A stretch of DNA of 64,000 bases from an uncultured Atopobiaceae bacterium. Its GTDB lineage: Bacteria > Actinomycetota > Coriobacteriia > Coriobacteriales > Atopobiaceae. Below the pieces are notes generated by a model that saw nothing but the letters and a program-made list of their open reading frames with translations, was not told the origin of the DNA and searched no databases. Shown here piece after piece: positions 26,143 through 34,004 of the stretch (the stretch's first letter is position 1; each line of letters starts with the position of its first letter). Where the stretch lies: positions 311-64,310 of the forward strand of contig CAJTTF010000002.1 of NCBI GenBank assembly GCA_910579165.1, in the 5' to 3' direction. A program made the position numbers and the translations under genes.

Positions 26143-27096
26143 ATGAGCAATTCTCCTATACATCATGATCTTATTATATTAGGGGCCGGTCCTGCGGGTT
26201 TATCGGCATCCATATATGCTAATCGCGCCGCCATCGATACGCTTACGCTCGAGCAAGGCAATTTTGGCGGTCAGATGAATCTCACGCATGAGCTTGATAA
26301 TTACCCCGGCTTTGTCTCAATTTCTGGAGCCGACCTCTCTGAAAAAATGCATCAACATGCAGAAGACCTTGGCTGCAAGTTTTCTTTTGACATCATCCAA
26401 TCAGTCGAGAAGGCTTCTAATGATGCCGGTTTTCTTTTGCGAAGTTCTCTGCAGTCGTATGAGTGCACTTCTCTTATCGTGGCAACGGGGGCGGCGCCAC
26501 GCCCAGCAGGATTTGCAGGTGAAGATGTCTACACCGGCCACGGTGTGTCGTATTGTGCAACCTGTGATGGATTTTTCTTTAAAAACAAGCTCTGTTATGT
26601 TTTGGGCGGTGGGAATAGTGCCTGTTTAGAAGCCGATTTTCTCACACGCTTCGCAAAGAAAGTGTTCATGGTTGTAAGAAAGGATCACTTTAGAGCTACG
26701 GCTTCCAACATTAAAAAAGTGACCAACAATCCCAAAATCGAAATTCTCTACGATACCTCAGTAGCTGAACTCTCGGGTGACGGAACGCTTGCCTCATCCA
26801 TCACGCTTCGCAATAACAGGACGGGCAAAAAGACTACAAATACTTACGATCCTGGATCCTTCGGTGTTTTTGTTTTTACAGGCTACATTCCTAATTCGGC
26901 GTTAGTAGCATCATTAGTTGAAACCAATGAGAATAATGAGATTCTTGCGACAGAAAAGATGGAAACGTCGGTTCCAGGCCTTTTTGCGGCCGGAGATGTT
27001 CGCGAAAAGGCATTTCGCCAGGTCGTTACTGCTGCCGCAGACGGCGCAACAGCGGCTACGAGTGCCGCCCTATATCTTGGAAATCTTGTAATATAG
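26143..27096 (+). CDS. trxB: Thioredoxin reductase-like FAD/NAD(P)H oxidoreductase
   Basis: 317 residues. FAD site GAGPAGLSASIYA at the N terminus, redox-active disulfide CATCD in the middle, NAD(P)H site GGGNSACLEADFL, and the C-terminal FAD motif AAGDVREKAFRQVVTAAADGA. This is the low-molecular-weight bacterial thioredoxin reductase design. It would reduce thioredoxin and so ribonucleotide reductase, which fits its position after nrdR-dut. No thioredoxin gene is adjacent, and the partner could instead be a related protein. Confidence 0.9.
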   Translation: MSNSPIHHDLIILGAGPAGLSASIYANRAAIDTLTLEQGNFGGQMNLTHELDNYPGFVSISGADLSEKMHQHAEDLGCKFSFDIIQSVEKASNDAGFLLRSSLQSYECTSLIVATGAAPRPAGFAGEDVYTGHGVSYCATCDGFFFKNKLCYVLGGGNSACLEADFLTRFAKKVFMVVRKDHFRATASNIKKVTNNPKIEILYDTSVAELSGDGTLASSITLRNNRTGKKTTNTYDPGSFGVFVFTGYIPNSALVASLVETNENNEILATEKMETSVPGLFAAGDVREKAFRQVVTAAADGATAATSAALYLGNLVI

Positions 27097-27120
27097 GAAG
27101 AAATGGATTAAGGAAGCATT

Positions 27121-27621
27121 ATGACGCACATTATTCTTACTGGACATGGCCATTTTGCAGCGGGAATTGCATCTGCACTTGAGATGGTTGCTGGGGATTT
27201 GGATGCATTCACAGTTGTTGAGTTTACCCAAGAAGATGCCCAGACGTATCCCGATAAACTCTCTTCCGTAATTGACGCCGGACTCTCTTCTGAAGGAAGC
27301 GTTCTTGTCTTTTGCGATCTTAAGGGCGGTACCCCCTTTAACTGCTCTATGCTTTCTGCTGCTCAAAACGAGCATGTTGAGGTTGTTGGTGGTGTTAATT
27401 TGCCCGTGCTTATCGAAACCGTCATGATGCGCGGAGCGGACGCCACGAGAACGGCTGCAGACCTTGCTGAAATTGCTATGACTGCCGCTAAATCGGCTAT
27501 CACGCGAGACAATAAAGCTTCTCTTGAGAGTTCACAAACAGGCGCTGCGGACGAACAGCATAACGGTGCTGAATGTGATGACCAGAATCTCTCGAAATTC
27601 GACGAGGACGAGGGGATATAA
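27121..27621 (+). CDS. PTS mannose-family EIIA component
   Basis: 166 residues. The N terminus ILTGHGHFA contains His9, the expected phosphorylation site that receives phosphate from HPr. The core continues with the typical CDLKGGTPFN segment and the GVNLPVLIE strand. After about residue 130 comes a polar, acidic tail of some 35 residues without known role. First gene of a PTS operon (IIA, YajC-like, IIB, IIC, IID), 24 bp after trxB. The mannose/fructose/sorbose class covers many hexoses and amino sugars, so the substrate is not assigned. Confidence 0.92.
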   Translation: MTHIILTGHGHFAAGIASALEMVAGDLDAFTVVEFTQEDAQTYPDKLSSVIDAGLSSEGSVLVFCDLKGGTPFNCSMLSAAQNEHVEVVGGVNLPVLIETVMMRGADATRTAADLAEIAMTAAKSAITRDNKASLESSQTGAADEQHNGAECDDQNLSKFDEDEGI

Positions 27622-27657
27622 TGGGCACCAGGAGTTCTTATTAGCGAGGAGCTTTCT

Positions 27658-27954
27658 ATGCAGTCTTTTTTAGAAGCGCTTTTGCCTACATCGTTTGCCC
27701 TGGTAGTGTTATTGCTCCTTATTGGCGTTGTGGCCTTTCTATTATCTGCCACAAAGACCAAACAACAAAAAAAGCACTTTGAACAGCTTCATAAAGATCT
27801 TTCGCCCGGCAAGCATATTTTGTTTTGCGGCGGAATTTTTGGAACGGTGAAGCGCGTTAAATCAGACGAGGTAGATGTTGAAATCGCCCCGCAAGTCATT
27901 ATTACAGTTTCTAGATACGCTATACAAACCATCGTTGAAAAGGAGAACCGGTAA
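27658..27954 (+). CDS. YajC-like small membrane protein inside the PTS operon
   Basis: 98 residues: one TM helix at about 12-32, then the YajC pattern of a basic QQKKHFEQLHKDLSPGKHI stretch, GGIFGTVKRV, and alternating strands ending with a short charged tail. YajC associates with SecDF and AcrB in E. coli. Here it lies between EIIA and EIIB genes and overlaps the EIIB start at 27954, so it is translated with the PTS. It may assist membrane insertion or stability of EIIC/EIID rather than general secretion; that is inference. Confidence 0.8.
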   Translation: MQSFLEALLPTSFALVVLLLLIGVVAFLLSATKTKQQKKHFEQLHKDLSPGKHILFCGGIFGTVKRVKSDEVDVEIAPQVIITVSRYAIQTIVEKENR

Positions 27955-28433
27955 TGGCCCCTCATATTCTGTTAACTCGCATCGATAATCGCCTTATTCA
28001 CGGGCAGGTAGCCACGCAATGGAACGGCACCGTTGGCTCAAACCTTATCCTCGTTGCTAATGACGAAGTTGCTGGCAATCAGATGCGCCAAGGTCTCATG
28101 GATATGGCTGCTCCCGCAGGCGTGCAAACGCGTTATTTTTCCTTGCAAAAGACTATTGATGTCATTCATAAAGCAAGCGACAAACAAAAGATTTTCCTTA
28201 TTTGCGAGACTCCTCAGGATGTTTTGACGCTTGTGGAAGGCGGCGTCCCTATCACCAAGGTAAACATTGGCAACATGCACATGGCGGATGGAAAACGCCA
28301 GGTGGCAACCACAGTTGCGGTTGACGATGATGACATTGAAACGTTTAAAAAACTTCTCGATAAAGGTGTTGAGCTCTCTATTCAGCGAGTTCCTTCTACG
28401 CCAGTAGAAGATACTAATAAGCTTTTCAAGTAG
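27954..28433 (+). CDS. PTS mannose/fructose/sorbose-family EIIB component
   Basis: 159 residues. RIDNRLIHGQV places the phosphorylated His at residue 16, and VANDEVAGN and the NIGNMHMADGKRQV segment are typical of the family. It passes phosphate from EIIA to the incoming sugar. The start overlaps the end of the YajC-like gene. It is followed by 185 bp before the EIIC gene, longer than other gaps in this operon. Confidence 0.94.
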   Translation: MAPHILLTRIDNRLIHGQVATQWNGTVGSNLILVANDEVAGNQMRQGLMDMAAPAGVQTRYFSLQKTIDVIHKASDKQKIFLICETPQDVLTLVEGGVPITKVNIGNMHMADGKRQVATTVAVDDDDIETFKKLLDKGVELSIQRVPSTPVEDTNKLFK

Positions 28434-28618
28434 ACATAGTCCAGAGCACAACAGCAAGGACTATCTGAAGGGGAGAGAAAGGAAGGCAAGACGCGAGCAT
28501 CACGCGTGCTCAGAATTGGTGGGATCAGTATACCAGAGGATCAGAAATGATCAGCAGATACTACGTCTTAGTGCACACACAGGCATTTTGGCGTAAGGAA
28601 TTAAGAAAGGAGATAGGG
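28434..28618 (+). promoter_or_regulatory. 185-bp gap inside the PTS operon with an inverted repeat
   Basis: No coding signal. A short inverted repeat occurs around 28495-28511 (GAGCA, 7-nt loop, TGCTC) without a T-run, so it is not a typical terminator. It could be an mRNA processing or stabilising element that sets the ratio of soluble IIA/IIB to membrane IIC/IID, but nothing proves this. AAAGGAGAT at 28606-28614 is the EIIC ribosome binding site. Confidence 0.3.
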
Positions 28619-29422
28619 ATGGATTATTCGTTTTGGCAAATTGCCCTTGTATTTATCGTTACCTTTATTGCGGCAATTGATCAATTCAGTTTTCTTGAAT
28701 CACTCTATCAACCTATCGTAATGGGCCTCGTCATAGGACTCATTTTAGGAAACGTAGAAACGGGTCTCATTGTAGGCGGAACCTATCAGCTCATGACAAT
28801 TGGCAATATGCCGGTAGGAGGAGCCCAGCCACCAAATGCGGTCATTGGCGGCATTATGGCACCTGTTCTTGCAATTTCGCTAGGCCTTGAGCCTACCGCT
28901 GCGGTTGCTATGGCAATTCCGTTTGCATTGCTTGGACAATACGGCGTAACGCTGCTCTTTACTGCCATGAGTGTTCTTATGAAGAAGGCCGATGAATACG
29001 CCCATAATGCTAATACCAAGGGAATCGTATTCATTAACTATCTCTCTATGACAGTTTTAGGTCTTATCTTTGGTGCCGTCGTAACGCTCTTCTTTATTGG
29101 AGGAGCAACCTTTGGGCAGACGGTTGTAAACGCCATTCCAGCATGGCTTATGAGCGGGCTTACGGCAGCCGGCCTCATGATGCGCTTTGTTGGTTTTGCA
29201 ATCCTTTTGAAGGTTATGATGGCTCGCGAGCTTTGGGGATTCTTCTTCATTGGTTTTGCCTTGGCTATTATCGCTTGCGCAATTCCTGATCTTGCAACAC
29301 CTGCACTTCTCATCCTTGCGCTCATAGGCTTTGGCCTCGCATTTTGGGATTTCCAACTTCAGTCAAAAGCTAACGCGCAACCTGCCCTTAGCTCGGGAGG
29401 AGGTGATGAAGATGGCATCTAA
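28619..29422 (+). CDS. PTS mannose-family EIIC component
   Basis: 267 residues from the ATG at 28619, which is preceded by AAAGGAGAT; the longer frame from 28547 is not supported. Strongly hydrophobic with several TM helices. The conserved segments IGLILGNVETGLIVGGTYQLMTIG and GGAQPPNAVIGGI are the hallmark of EIIC-Man/Sor proteins, forming part of the sugar channel together with EIID. The 3' end overlaps the start of the EIID gene. Confidence 0.93.
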   Translation: MDYSFWQIALVFIVTFIAAIDQFSFLESLYQPIVMGLVIGLILGNVETGLIVGGTYQLMTIGNMPVGGAQPPNAVIGGIMAPVLAISLGLEPTAAVAMAIPFALLGQYGVTLLFTAMSVLMKKADEYAHNANTKGIVFINYLSMTVLGLIFGAVVTLFFIGGATFGQTVVNAIPAWLMSGLTAAGLMMRFVGFAILLKVMMARELWGFFFIGFALAIIACAIPDLATPALLILALIGFGLAFWDFQLQSKANAQPALSSGGGDEDGI

Positions 29423-30485
29423 AGAAATAACTCCTCAAAACACGTATGTCATTCCTGATACCTACAAGAACACAACGCCCGCAGCGCCGCTTGATAAAAA
29501 GACCTTGAATCGCATGGTTTGGCGGTCTCTCTTCTTACAAGCATCGTTTAATTACGAACGCATGCAAGCAGCTGGTTGGCTGTATGCTATCTTGCCCGGA
29601 CTTCAAAAGATTCATGGTGACAACAAGGATGACCTCGCGGCCTCCATGTCACATAACCTTGAGTTTTTCAACACACATCCTTTTCTCGTTACGTTTGTAA
29701 TGGGTATTGTTCTTTCGCTCGAGCAGAACAAGGTTGACATTCCTACAATCCGGGCTGTCCGTGTGGCTGCTATGGGTCCTTTAGGGGGAATAGGGGATGC
29801 TCTTTTCTGGATGACGCTCGTTCCAATACTTGCAGGTATTACCTCAAATATGGCCGTCAACGGAGCGATTGCGGCACCCTTCATCTTCCTTATCGTCTTC
29901 AACGTCATTCAGTTTGCTCTCCGCTTCTTCCTTATGAAATGGAGCTACTCTACGGGTGAGAGCGCCATCACGACCCTCACTGAAGGCGGGAAAGCTTTTA
30001 CACGCGCTGCCTCCATCATGGGCGTATTTGTAGTTGGTGCACTCATTGTTACGATGGGAAGCGGTACCAAGATTGCCTTGCAAATCCCCAATGGTGAGTC
30101 ACATTCTTATTCGCCCCACACGGTCGTTGTGCCTACCGAGAATGTGAGCAACTTCAATAGCGCCATGCAGGACGAGACAGGACAACCGCTTGAATCGACA
30201 GACGAAGATGGTAACAAAACTACCGCGGGCGCTGTGGATCTAGGAAATGGATACAGCCAGGTTACATACATGGAGATGGTCACTACGCCCGTTACCGTGA
30301 ATATCCAAAAGATTCTGGATTCCATCTGTCCTTGTATTCTTCCTCTGGGAATAACAATGCTTCTTTATTATTTGCTATCGAAGCATCATTGGACACCCAT
30401 TTTGTGCATCTGCCTCATTTTGGTTATTGCTCTTGTAGGAAGTGGCTTTGGCATATGGCCAAGTATTTGGCCGGCCGTTGGCTAA
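29412..30485 (+). CDS. PTS mannose-family EIID component with an extracytoplasmic insertion
   Basis: 357 residues from the ATG at 29412; GGGAGGAGGTG sits at 29395-29405 and an in-frame ATG at 29406 is closer to it. Conserved EIID segments include QASFNYERMQAAGWLYAI, FFNTHP, VRVAAMGPLGGIGDA and KWSYSTGE. Typical EIID proteins are about 270-300 residues. The excess here is a polar, acidic insertion at residues about 225-295, between two hydrophobic segments. Last gene of the PTS operon, followed by a strong terminator. Confidence 0.92.
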   Translation: MASKEITPQNTYVIPDTYKNTTPAAPLDKKTLNRMVWRSLFLQASFNYERMQAAGWLYAILPGLQKIHGDNKDDLAASMSHNLEFFNTHPFLVTFVMGIVLSLEQNKVDIPTIRAVRVAAMGPLGGIGDALFWMTLVPILAGITSNMAVNGAIAAPFIFLIVFNVIQFALRFFLMKWSYSTGESAITTLTEGGKAFTRAASIMGVFVVGALIVTMGSGTKIALQIPNGESHSYSPHTVVVPTENVSNFNSAMQDETGQPLESTDEDGNKTTAGAVDLGNGYSQVTYMEMVTTPVTVNIQKILDSICPCILPLGITMLLYYLLSKHHWTPILCICLILVIALVGSGFGIWPSIWPAVG

Positions 30486-30515
30486 ACTCACTTGAACGTT
30501 TCATAACGTTTCCGA

Positions 30516-30549
30516 GAAAAGAGGCTCGCCTGTGCGGGCCTCTTTTTTG
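30516..30549 (+). terminator. Rho-independent terminator of the PTS operon
   Basis: Stem GAGGC-t-CGC and GCG-g-GCCTC around a CTGT loop, preceded by an A-run and followed by six T residues (30543-30548). Starts about 30 bp after the EIID stop codon. Confidence 0.9.
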
Positions 30550-30607
30550 TTGATGGGGTTTAGGAGTTTGCATTTTGCCTCCATTGCTAGGTAATCTAGG
30601 TCGTAAA

Positions 30608-30690
30608 TTTTAAAAGAGGCCCTTAAAACGCTATATTTTAAGCCTTCTACCTGCGGTTTTATAAAGCCGTATTTTAAGCTTAAAATAGGT
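30608..30690. repeat. AT-rich palindromes and repeats upstream of the GNAT gene
   Basis: TATTTTAAGCTTAAAATA at 30670-30687 is a perfect 18-bp palindrome. Its half-site ATTTTAAGC occurs once more at about 30634-30642 as a direct repeat. TTTTAAAAGAGGCC starting at 30608 resembles sequence found at the 3' end of the GNAT gene (31190-31210). The region is much richer in AT than its surroundings. It may hold operator sites for a dimeric regulator. No gene is seen between 30549 and 30776. Confidence 0.5.
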
Positions 30691-30776
30691 TCAAATCACA
30701 TCATTTTTGATGAACATATAAAAGATATATTTAAGTCCACTAAAAAATCTTAAAGCCTGCAAGGGGAGTCAGAAAA

Positions 30777-31205
30777 ATGATTGAAATAGATTGCTTCGAT
30801 TATTGTCCGGAAGAGGCAAAAGCTGTCCGGGAAAACGTCTTTATTAACGAGCAGGATTTCAAAACAGAGTTTGATGCTATTGACGAGAAGGCCAGCCATT
30901 TCGTTGCATATCTTGATGGAAAGGCTGTTGGGACTTGTCGCATTTTTGAAGAAGAGGCTCATAACGGATTCGTTCTTGGTCGTTTAGCCGTCATAAAAGA
31001 TGCAAGAGGCCACCACATTGGAAAAGCTCTTATGGAAGCTGCTGAGAGTTTTGCAGCGAAGAATAACGCACCTGAAATGAATTTACATGCCCAATGTGAG
31101 GGAACTGGTTTTTATGAAGCGCTTGGATACGAATCGTACGGACCCATTGAATACAATGAACACTGTCCGCATATTTGGATGAAGAAGAGTTTAAGAGGGG
31201 CCTAA
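30777..31205 (+). CDS. GNAT-family N-acetyltransferase
   Basis: 142 residues of the ElaA/YjcF-like GNAT type: an N-terminal EEAKAVRENVFINEQ segment, VAYLDGKAVGTCR, the acetyl-CoA loop DARGHHIGKALM, and a C-terminal GFYEALGYESYG motif. Would acetylate an amine using acetyl-CoA; substrate unknown. It has AGGGGAG at about 30759-30766 as ribosome binding site. The gene stands alone between two non-coding stretches of nearly 300 bp and is flanked by similar short repeats, suggesting separate acquisition or duplication. Confidence 0.88.
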   Translation: MIEIDCFDYCPEEAKAVRENVFINEQDFKTEFDAIDEKASHFVAYLDGKAVGTCRIFEEEAHNGFVLGRLAVIKDARGHHIGKALMEAAESFAAKNNAPEMNLHAQCEGTGFYEALGYESYGPIEYNEHCPHIWMKKSLRGA

Positions 31206-31499
31206 AACGGCTTAGAATGTCTCAAACATAATCAGCCCTAAATAGCCTCGAATTTTCAAGTTTCTTCGATAATATATGTTATGTAAAGTAGAGAAAGGAT
31301 TCAATAATTTCTTACTGTAGGTTGAACTCCCCTTTGTTGCAGCGTGCGTTTTCTTTTCCTTGGCTCTTGCTTCAGCCGTGTCCTCAGTAAATAATCACAA
31401 AGGATTCCAAGCGACGATTCGTGAGTGACGAAGCGCAAACAAGTGACAGTAATCTAATACAAATAAATTACGGCGTTGGAAAATAAGCCCACAAAGAAT
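31206..31499. other. Non-coding region of 294 bp between GNAT and apt
   Basis: No open frame with coding character and no RNA gene recognised on either strand. The left end (to about 31290) is AT-rich with similarity to the repeats upstream of the GNAT gene. I see no clear terminator for either convergent gene. Confidence 0.4.
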
Positions 31500-32033
31500 C
31501 TAATCAACCTTAATGAGTGAGTATATTTCTTGATTGAATTCTTTTTCTATGACGCTGCGGGGTTTTAAGAACGCGAGCTCCATTGCGAACCCAAAACCAA
31601 TAAGGGTTGCTCCTGATTGTTCAACGAGTTTTGCTTGAGCAATTGCAGTCCCCCCCGTGGCGACCAAGTCGTCTACTATGATGACCTTATCGGCTTTAGA
31701 GAGAGCATCCGTATGGATCTGTATTTCATCGGTGCCGTATTCCAGATCATATTTTTGAGCCATGACTTTCCGCGGTAGCTTTCCAGGTTTTCTCGCCGGA
31801 ACAAAGCCTGCACCCAAGCGGTAAGCAACGGGAGCGCCAATGAGAAAACCTCTTGCCTCTGCTCCTACAACCTTCGTAACGCCTTTCCCAATGAAATGCT
31901 CGGCCATTTCATCGATAACTGCGGAGAAAGCCTGTGAGTCCGCAAGCATAGGAGTTATGTCTTTAAAAGTGACGCCTGGTTCAGGATAGTCTGGTAAAGA
32001 AATGATGAAATCTTCGTAATTGATGCGAGACAT
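31500..32033 (-). CDS. apt: Adenine phosphoribosyltransferase
   Basis: Salvages adenine to AMP using PRPP. 177 residues; PRPP-binding motif VIIVDDLVATGGTA, the GAEARGFLIG segment and the KPGKLPRK loop are diagnostic. Length is normal. Last of four minus-strand genes (phosphotransferase, ridA, FHA, apt), about 140 bp after the FHA gene. The guanine deaminase at 36761 is a second purine-salvage gene nearby. Confidence 0.95.
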   Translation of the reverse strand: MSRINYEDFIISLPDYPEPGVTFKDITPMLADSQAFSAVIDEMAEHFIGKGVTKVVGAEARGFLIGAPVAYRLGAGFVPARKPGKLPRKVMAQKYDLEYGTDEIQIHTDALSKADKVIIVDDLVATGGTAIAQAKLVEQSGATLIGFGFAMELAFLKPRSVIEKEFNQEIYSLIKVD

Positions 32034-32173
32034 AATGCTCCTAGCCTGCCGTAAACAAACTTCTGCGTTTGATTTTGAAAATAGATGCTGGTGATGAAAT
32101 GGTTTGTACGCCTTATCAGGGCTTATATACTTATACGGAATACAACTCGTAAAAAGCTATGGTACGAATGTTG

Positions 32174-32608
32174 TTATTCAGTTTCAACTCGACCAGGATT
32201 TTGCGTTGCGTGAAAAACCATGCGGAACGTGCCAATTTGAATGGTCGCTCCATCTTCAAGCGGAGCAGAGTTCACAATGGCGCCATCAACCCAGGTGCCG
32301 TTTAGGGAGCCTAAATCCTCAATGCTTGCAGATGTGGGCGTAAGCAGAATTTTTGCATGCGAACGGCTTACGGTCATATCGTTCAAAAACACAGTGCTTG
32401 ATGGATCTCGACCAATTGTTACCTCAGGAGTGTCAAGAACGAATGTGGAGCCCGTGTGAGGACCTTTAACAATAAGTAGCGTTGGGTTTTGAAGGCGCTG
32501 CTCCCCCATTAAATCCGGCACCGTAGCATCGAGTGAGGGCATTCGAAAAATCGTTGTTTTATCTGTTTTGTTCTCGGTATTTTCTTGATTGTTAGTTTGA
32601 TCAGTCAT
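32174..32608 (-). CDS. FHA-domain protein of the GarA/OdhI type
   Basis: 144 residues. The FHA domain (about residues 40-140) has GRDPSSTVFLNDMTVSRSHA and SLNGTWVDG, the phosphothreonine-binding residues. Near the N terminus KTTIFRMP (residues 17-24) resembles the TT-motif of mycobacterial GarA and corynebacterial OdhI, in which Ser/Thr kinases phosphorylate one Thr and the FHA domain then folds back on it. Those proteins inhibit 2-oxoglutarate dehydrogenase and control glutamate metabolism. The target in this organism is unknown, and no kinase gene lies in the window. Confidence 0.88.
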   Translation of the reverse strand: MTDQTNNQENTENKTDKTTIFRMPSLDATVPDLMGEQRLQNPTLLIVKGPHTGSTFVLDTPEVTIGRDPSSTVFLNDMTVSRSHAKILLTPTSASIEDLGSLNGTWVDGAIVNSAPLEDGATIQIGTFRMVFHATQNPGRVETE

Positions 32609-32670
32609 GGCTATCCTTAGTAGTTAAATGTAGTTGCGTAGCACGTATTCATTGCGTTGATTACATAGTT

Positions 32671-33045
32671 CTATCTTAAGGCAATTGCGTCTACGCATAA
32701 AGGAGAATCGTAGAGAAGCTCAGTTACTTTTACAACTGTTCGCGCCGGATAGGGCTTTTCGAAATTTGCCTCCCAAACCTTGTCGATCTCAGGTAGCGTA
32801 GCGAAGTCACATACGTAGAGCGTAGCCTGACAAATATCTTGCAGCGTCAAGTCAACGTCGGTAAGGATTGCTTCAATGTTGTTGATAGTCTGCTGCGTAA
32901 GAGCGCTAATTGTTCCTTGTACCAGGGTCTTTGAGTCACTCATGAGCGGATATTGGCCTGAAATGTAAACATTTCGAGCGGCGCTTGAGCCCTGGGAATA
33001 GGGACCCGATGGAGCAGGTGCGTTTTTGGTGAAAACCGAGTACAT
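32671..33045 (-). CDS. ridA: RidA-family enamine/imine deaminase
   Basis: 124 residues from the ATG at 33045, preceded by GGAGAG. PSGPYSQ near the N terminus, VYISGQYPL and the C-terminal YPARTVVKV segment with its conserved Arg are RidA family marks. RidA hydrolyses reactive enamines released by PLP enzymes such as threonine dehydratase. The C-terminal CVDAIALR replaces the common xEIEAIA pattern, with Asp for Glu at one position. Confidence 0.9.
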   Translation of the reverse strand: MYSVFTKNAPAPSGPYSQGSSAARNVYISGQYPLMSDSKTLVQGTISALTQQTINNIEAILTDVDLTLQDICQATLYVCDFATLPEIDKVWEANFEKPYPARTVVKVTELLYDSPLCVDAIALR

Positions 33046-33218
33046 AGTCTCTCCTTTTTTAAAACGGAAGCAGGGCAAATCTCTTCAATGTGCGAAGCTT
33101 TGTACAGTATTGATTATAGGACGCTCCCCCTCTGATTGCCCCAGCTATCAGAAAACCCATCATGCGTTATTGTCTTGCGTAGCATCCGCATCTTGGCAAG
33201 TAATCGATGAGTTGAAGG

Positions 33219-33914
33219 CTACTGATCGCTCTTGTTCATTTTGTCGAACAGAGCCTCTTGAAGAACGCGAATCTCCTCAAGAAGGTAGCCTATCCCTGTT
33301 GCAAGCGACAAAACGGTTCCAATATAGACAATAAGAATAGCCGGACACGCGGTCTCACTGTTGAGTAGAGGCAACCAGGACACGTTGATGATTCCAAGGC
33401 CCGCTATCTGAGGCATTCCAAGCAAAAGCCAGGTAAAACCGACCATGAGGGTGGCGGTTGCAACCTTTCCAATAAAGAGGACATCAAGAGGACGAGGACG
33501 ATACTTTCTTATAACGAGCATGCCAAGTCCCACAAGTGCATCTCGAGAAACGATAGCGAGAGGAATCCACAGAGGAAGGTCTCCTACCCACCAGAGTCCT
33601 ACAACTCCAGTAAAGAGTAAAAAGCGATCAACGGCAGGGTCAAGAAGCTTGCCAACCCACGAGACAGTTTGCGTTCTTCGAGCAATTTGGCCGTCGAGAA
33701 AATCTGTGAGAGCGGCAACTGCATAGAGAGCAATGCAAAGAAGGCGATCCGCATGATGTATGAAAAGAAAGAAAAAAACGAGCGTTAAAAGAATACGAGA
33801 AAAAGATAGAACGTTTGCAACGGTAAATATTTTGAAAGAAGGATTGAAGGAGGTGCCAACCGGCGCGTTTGGGTCGGTTGCGTTCAGCTTTTTATCGAGA
33901 AATTCTTGCAACAT
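33219..33914 (-). CDS. pgsA: CDP-alcohol phosphatidyltransferase (PgsA-like)
   Basis: 231 residues, about five to six TM helices. The CDP-alcohol motif DGQIARRTQTVSWVGKLLDPAVD supplies DG, AR, G, D and D in the right spacing. The family makes phosphatidylglycerol-phosphate or related lipids; specificity cannot be fixed from the motif, so the symbol is tentative. The start chosen is ATG 33914 because a good promoter lies directly upstream; the longer frame to 33986 would cross it. Confidence 0.82.
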   Translation of the reverse strand: MLQEFLDKKLNATDPNAPVGTSFNPSFKIFTVANVLSFSRILLTLVFFFLFIHHADRLLCIALYAVAALTDFLDGQIARRTQTVSWVGKLLDPAVDRFLLFTGVVGLWWVGDLPLWIPLAIVSRDALVGLGMLVIRKYRPRPLDVLFIGKVATATLMVGFTWLLLGMPQIAGLGIINVSWLPLLNSETACPAILIVYIGTVLSLATGIGYLLEEIRVLQEALFDKMNKSDQ

Positions 33915-33924
33915 AGACTGATTG

Positions 33925-33954
33925 ATTATAGGTATAGTCTTAATAATTGGACAA
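33925..33954 (-). promoter_or_regulatory. Promoter giving a near-leaderless pgsA-like mRNA
   Basis: On the minus strand TTGTCC (33949-33954) and TATAAT (33925-33930) are separated by 18 bp. Only 10 bases lie between the -10 and the ATG at 33914, so transcription would begin about 4 nt before the start codon. No Shine-Dalgarno sequence is seen, which fits leaderless initiation, common in actinobacteria. Confidence 0.55.
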
Positions 33955-34004
33955 ATCGATGGGCGCGCAATTCGGCGCACCATCAAGAGATAGTATAGCG
34001 AAAA

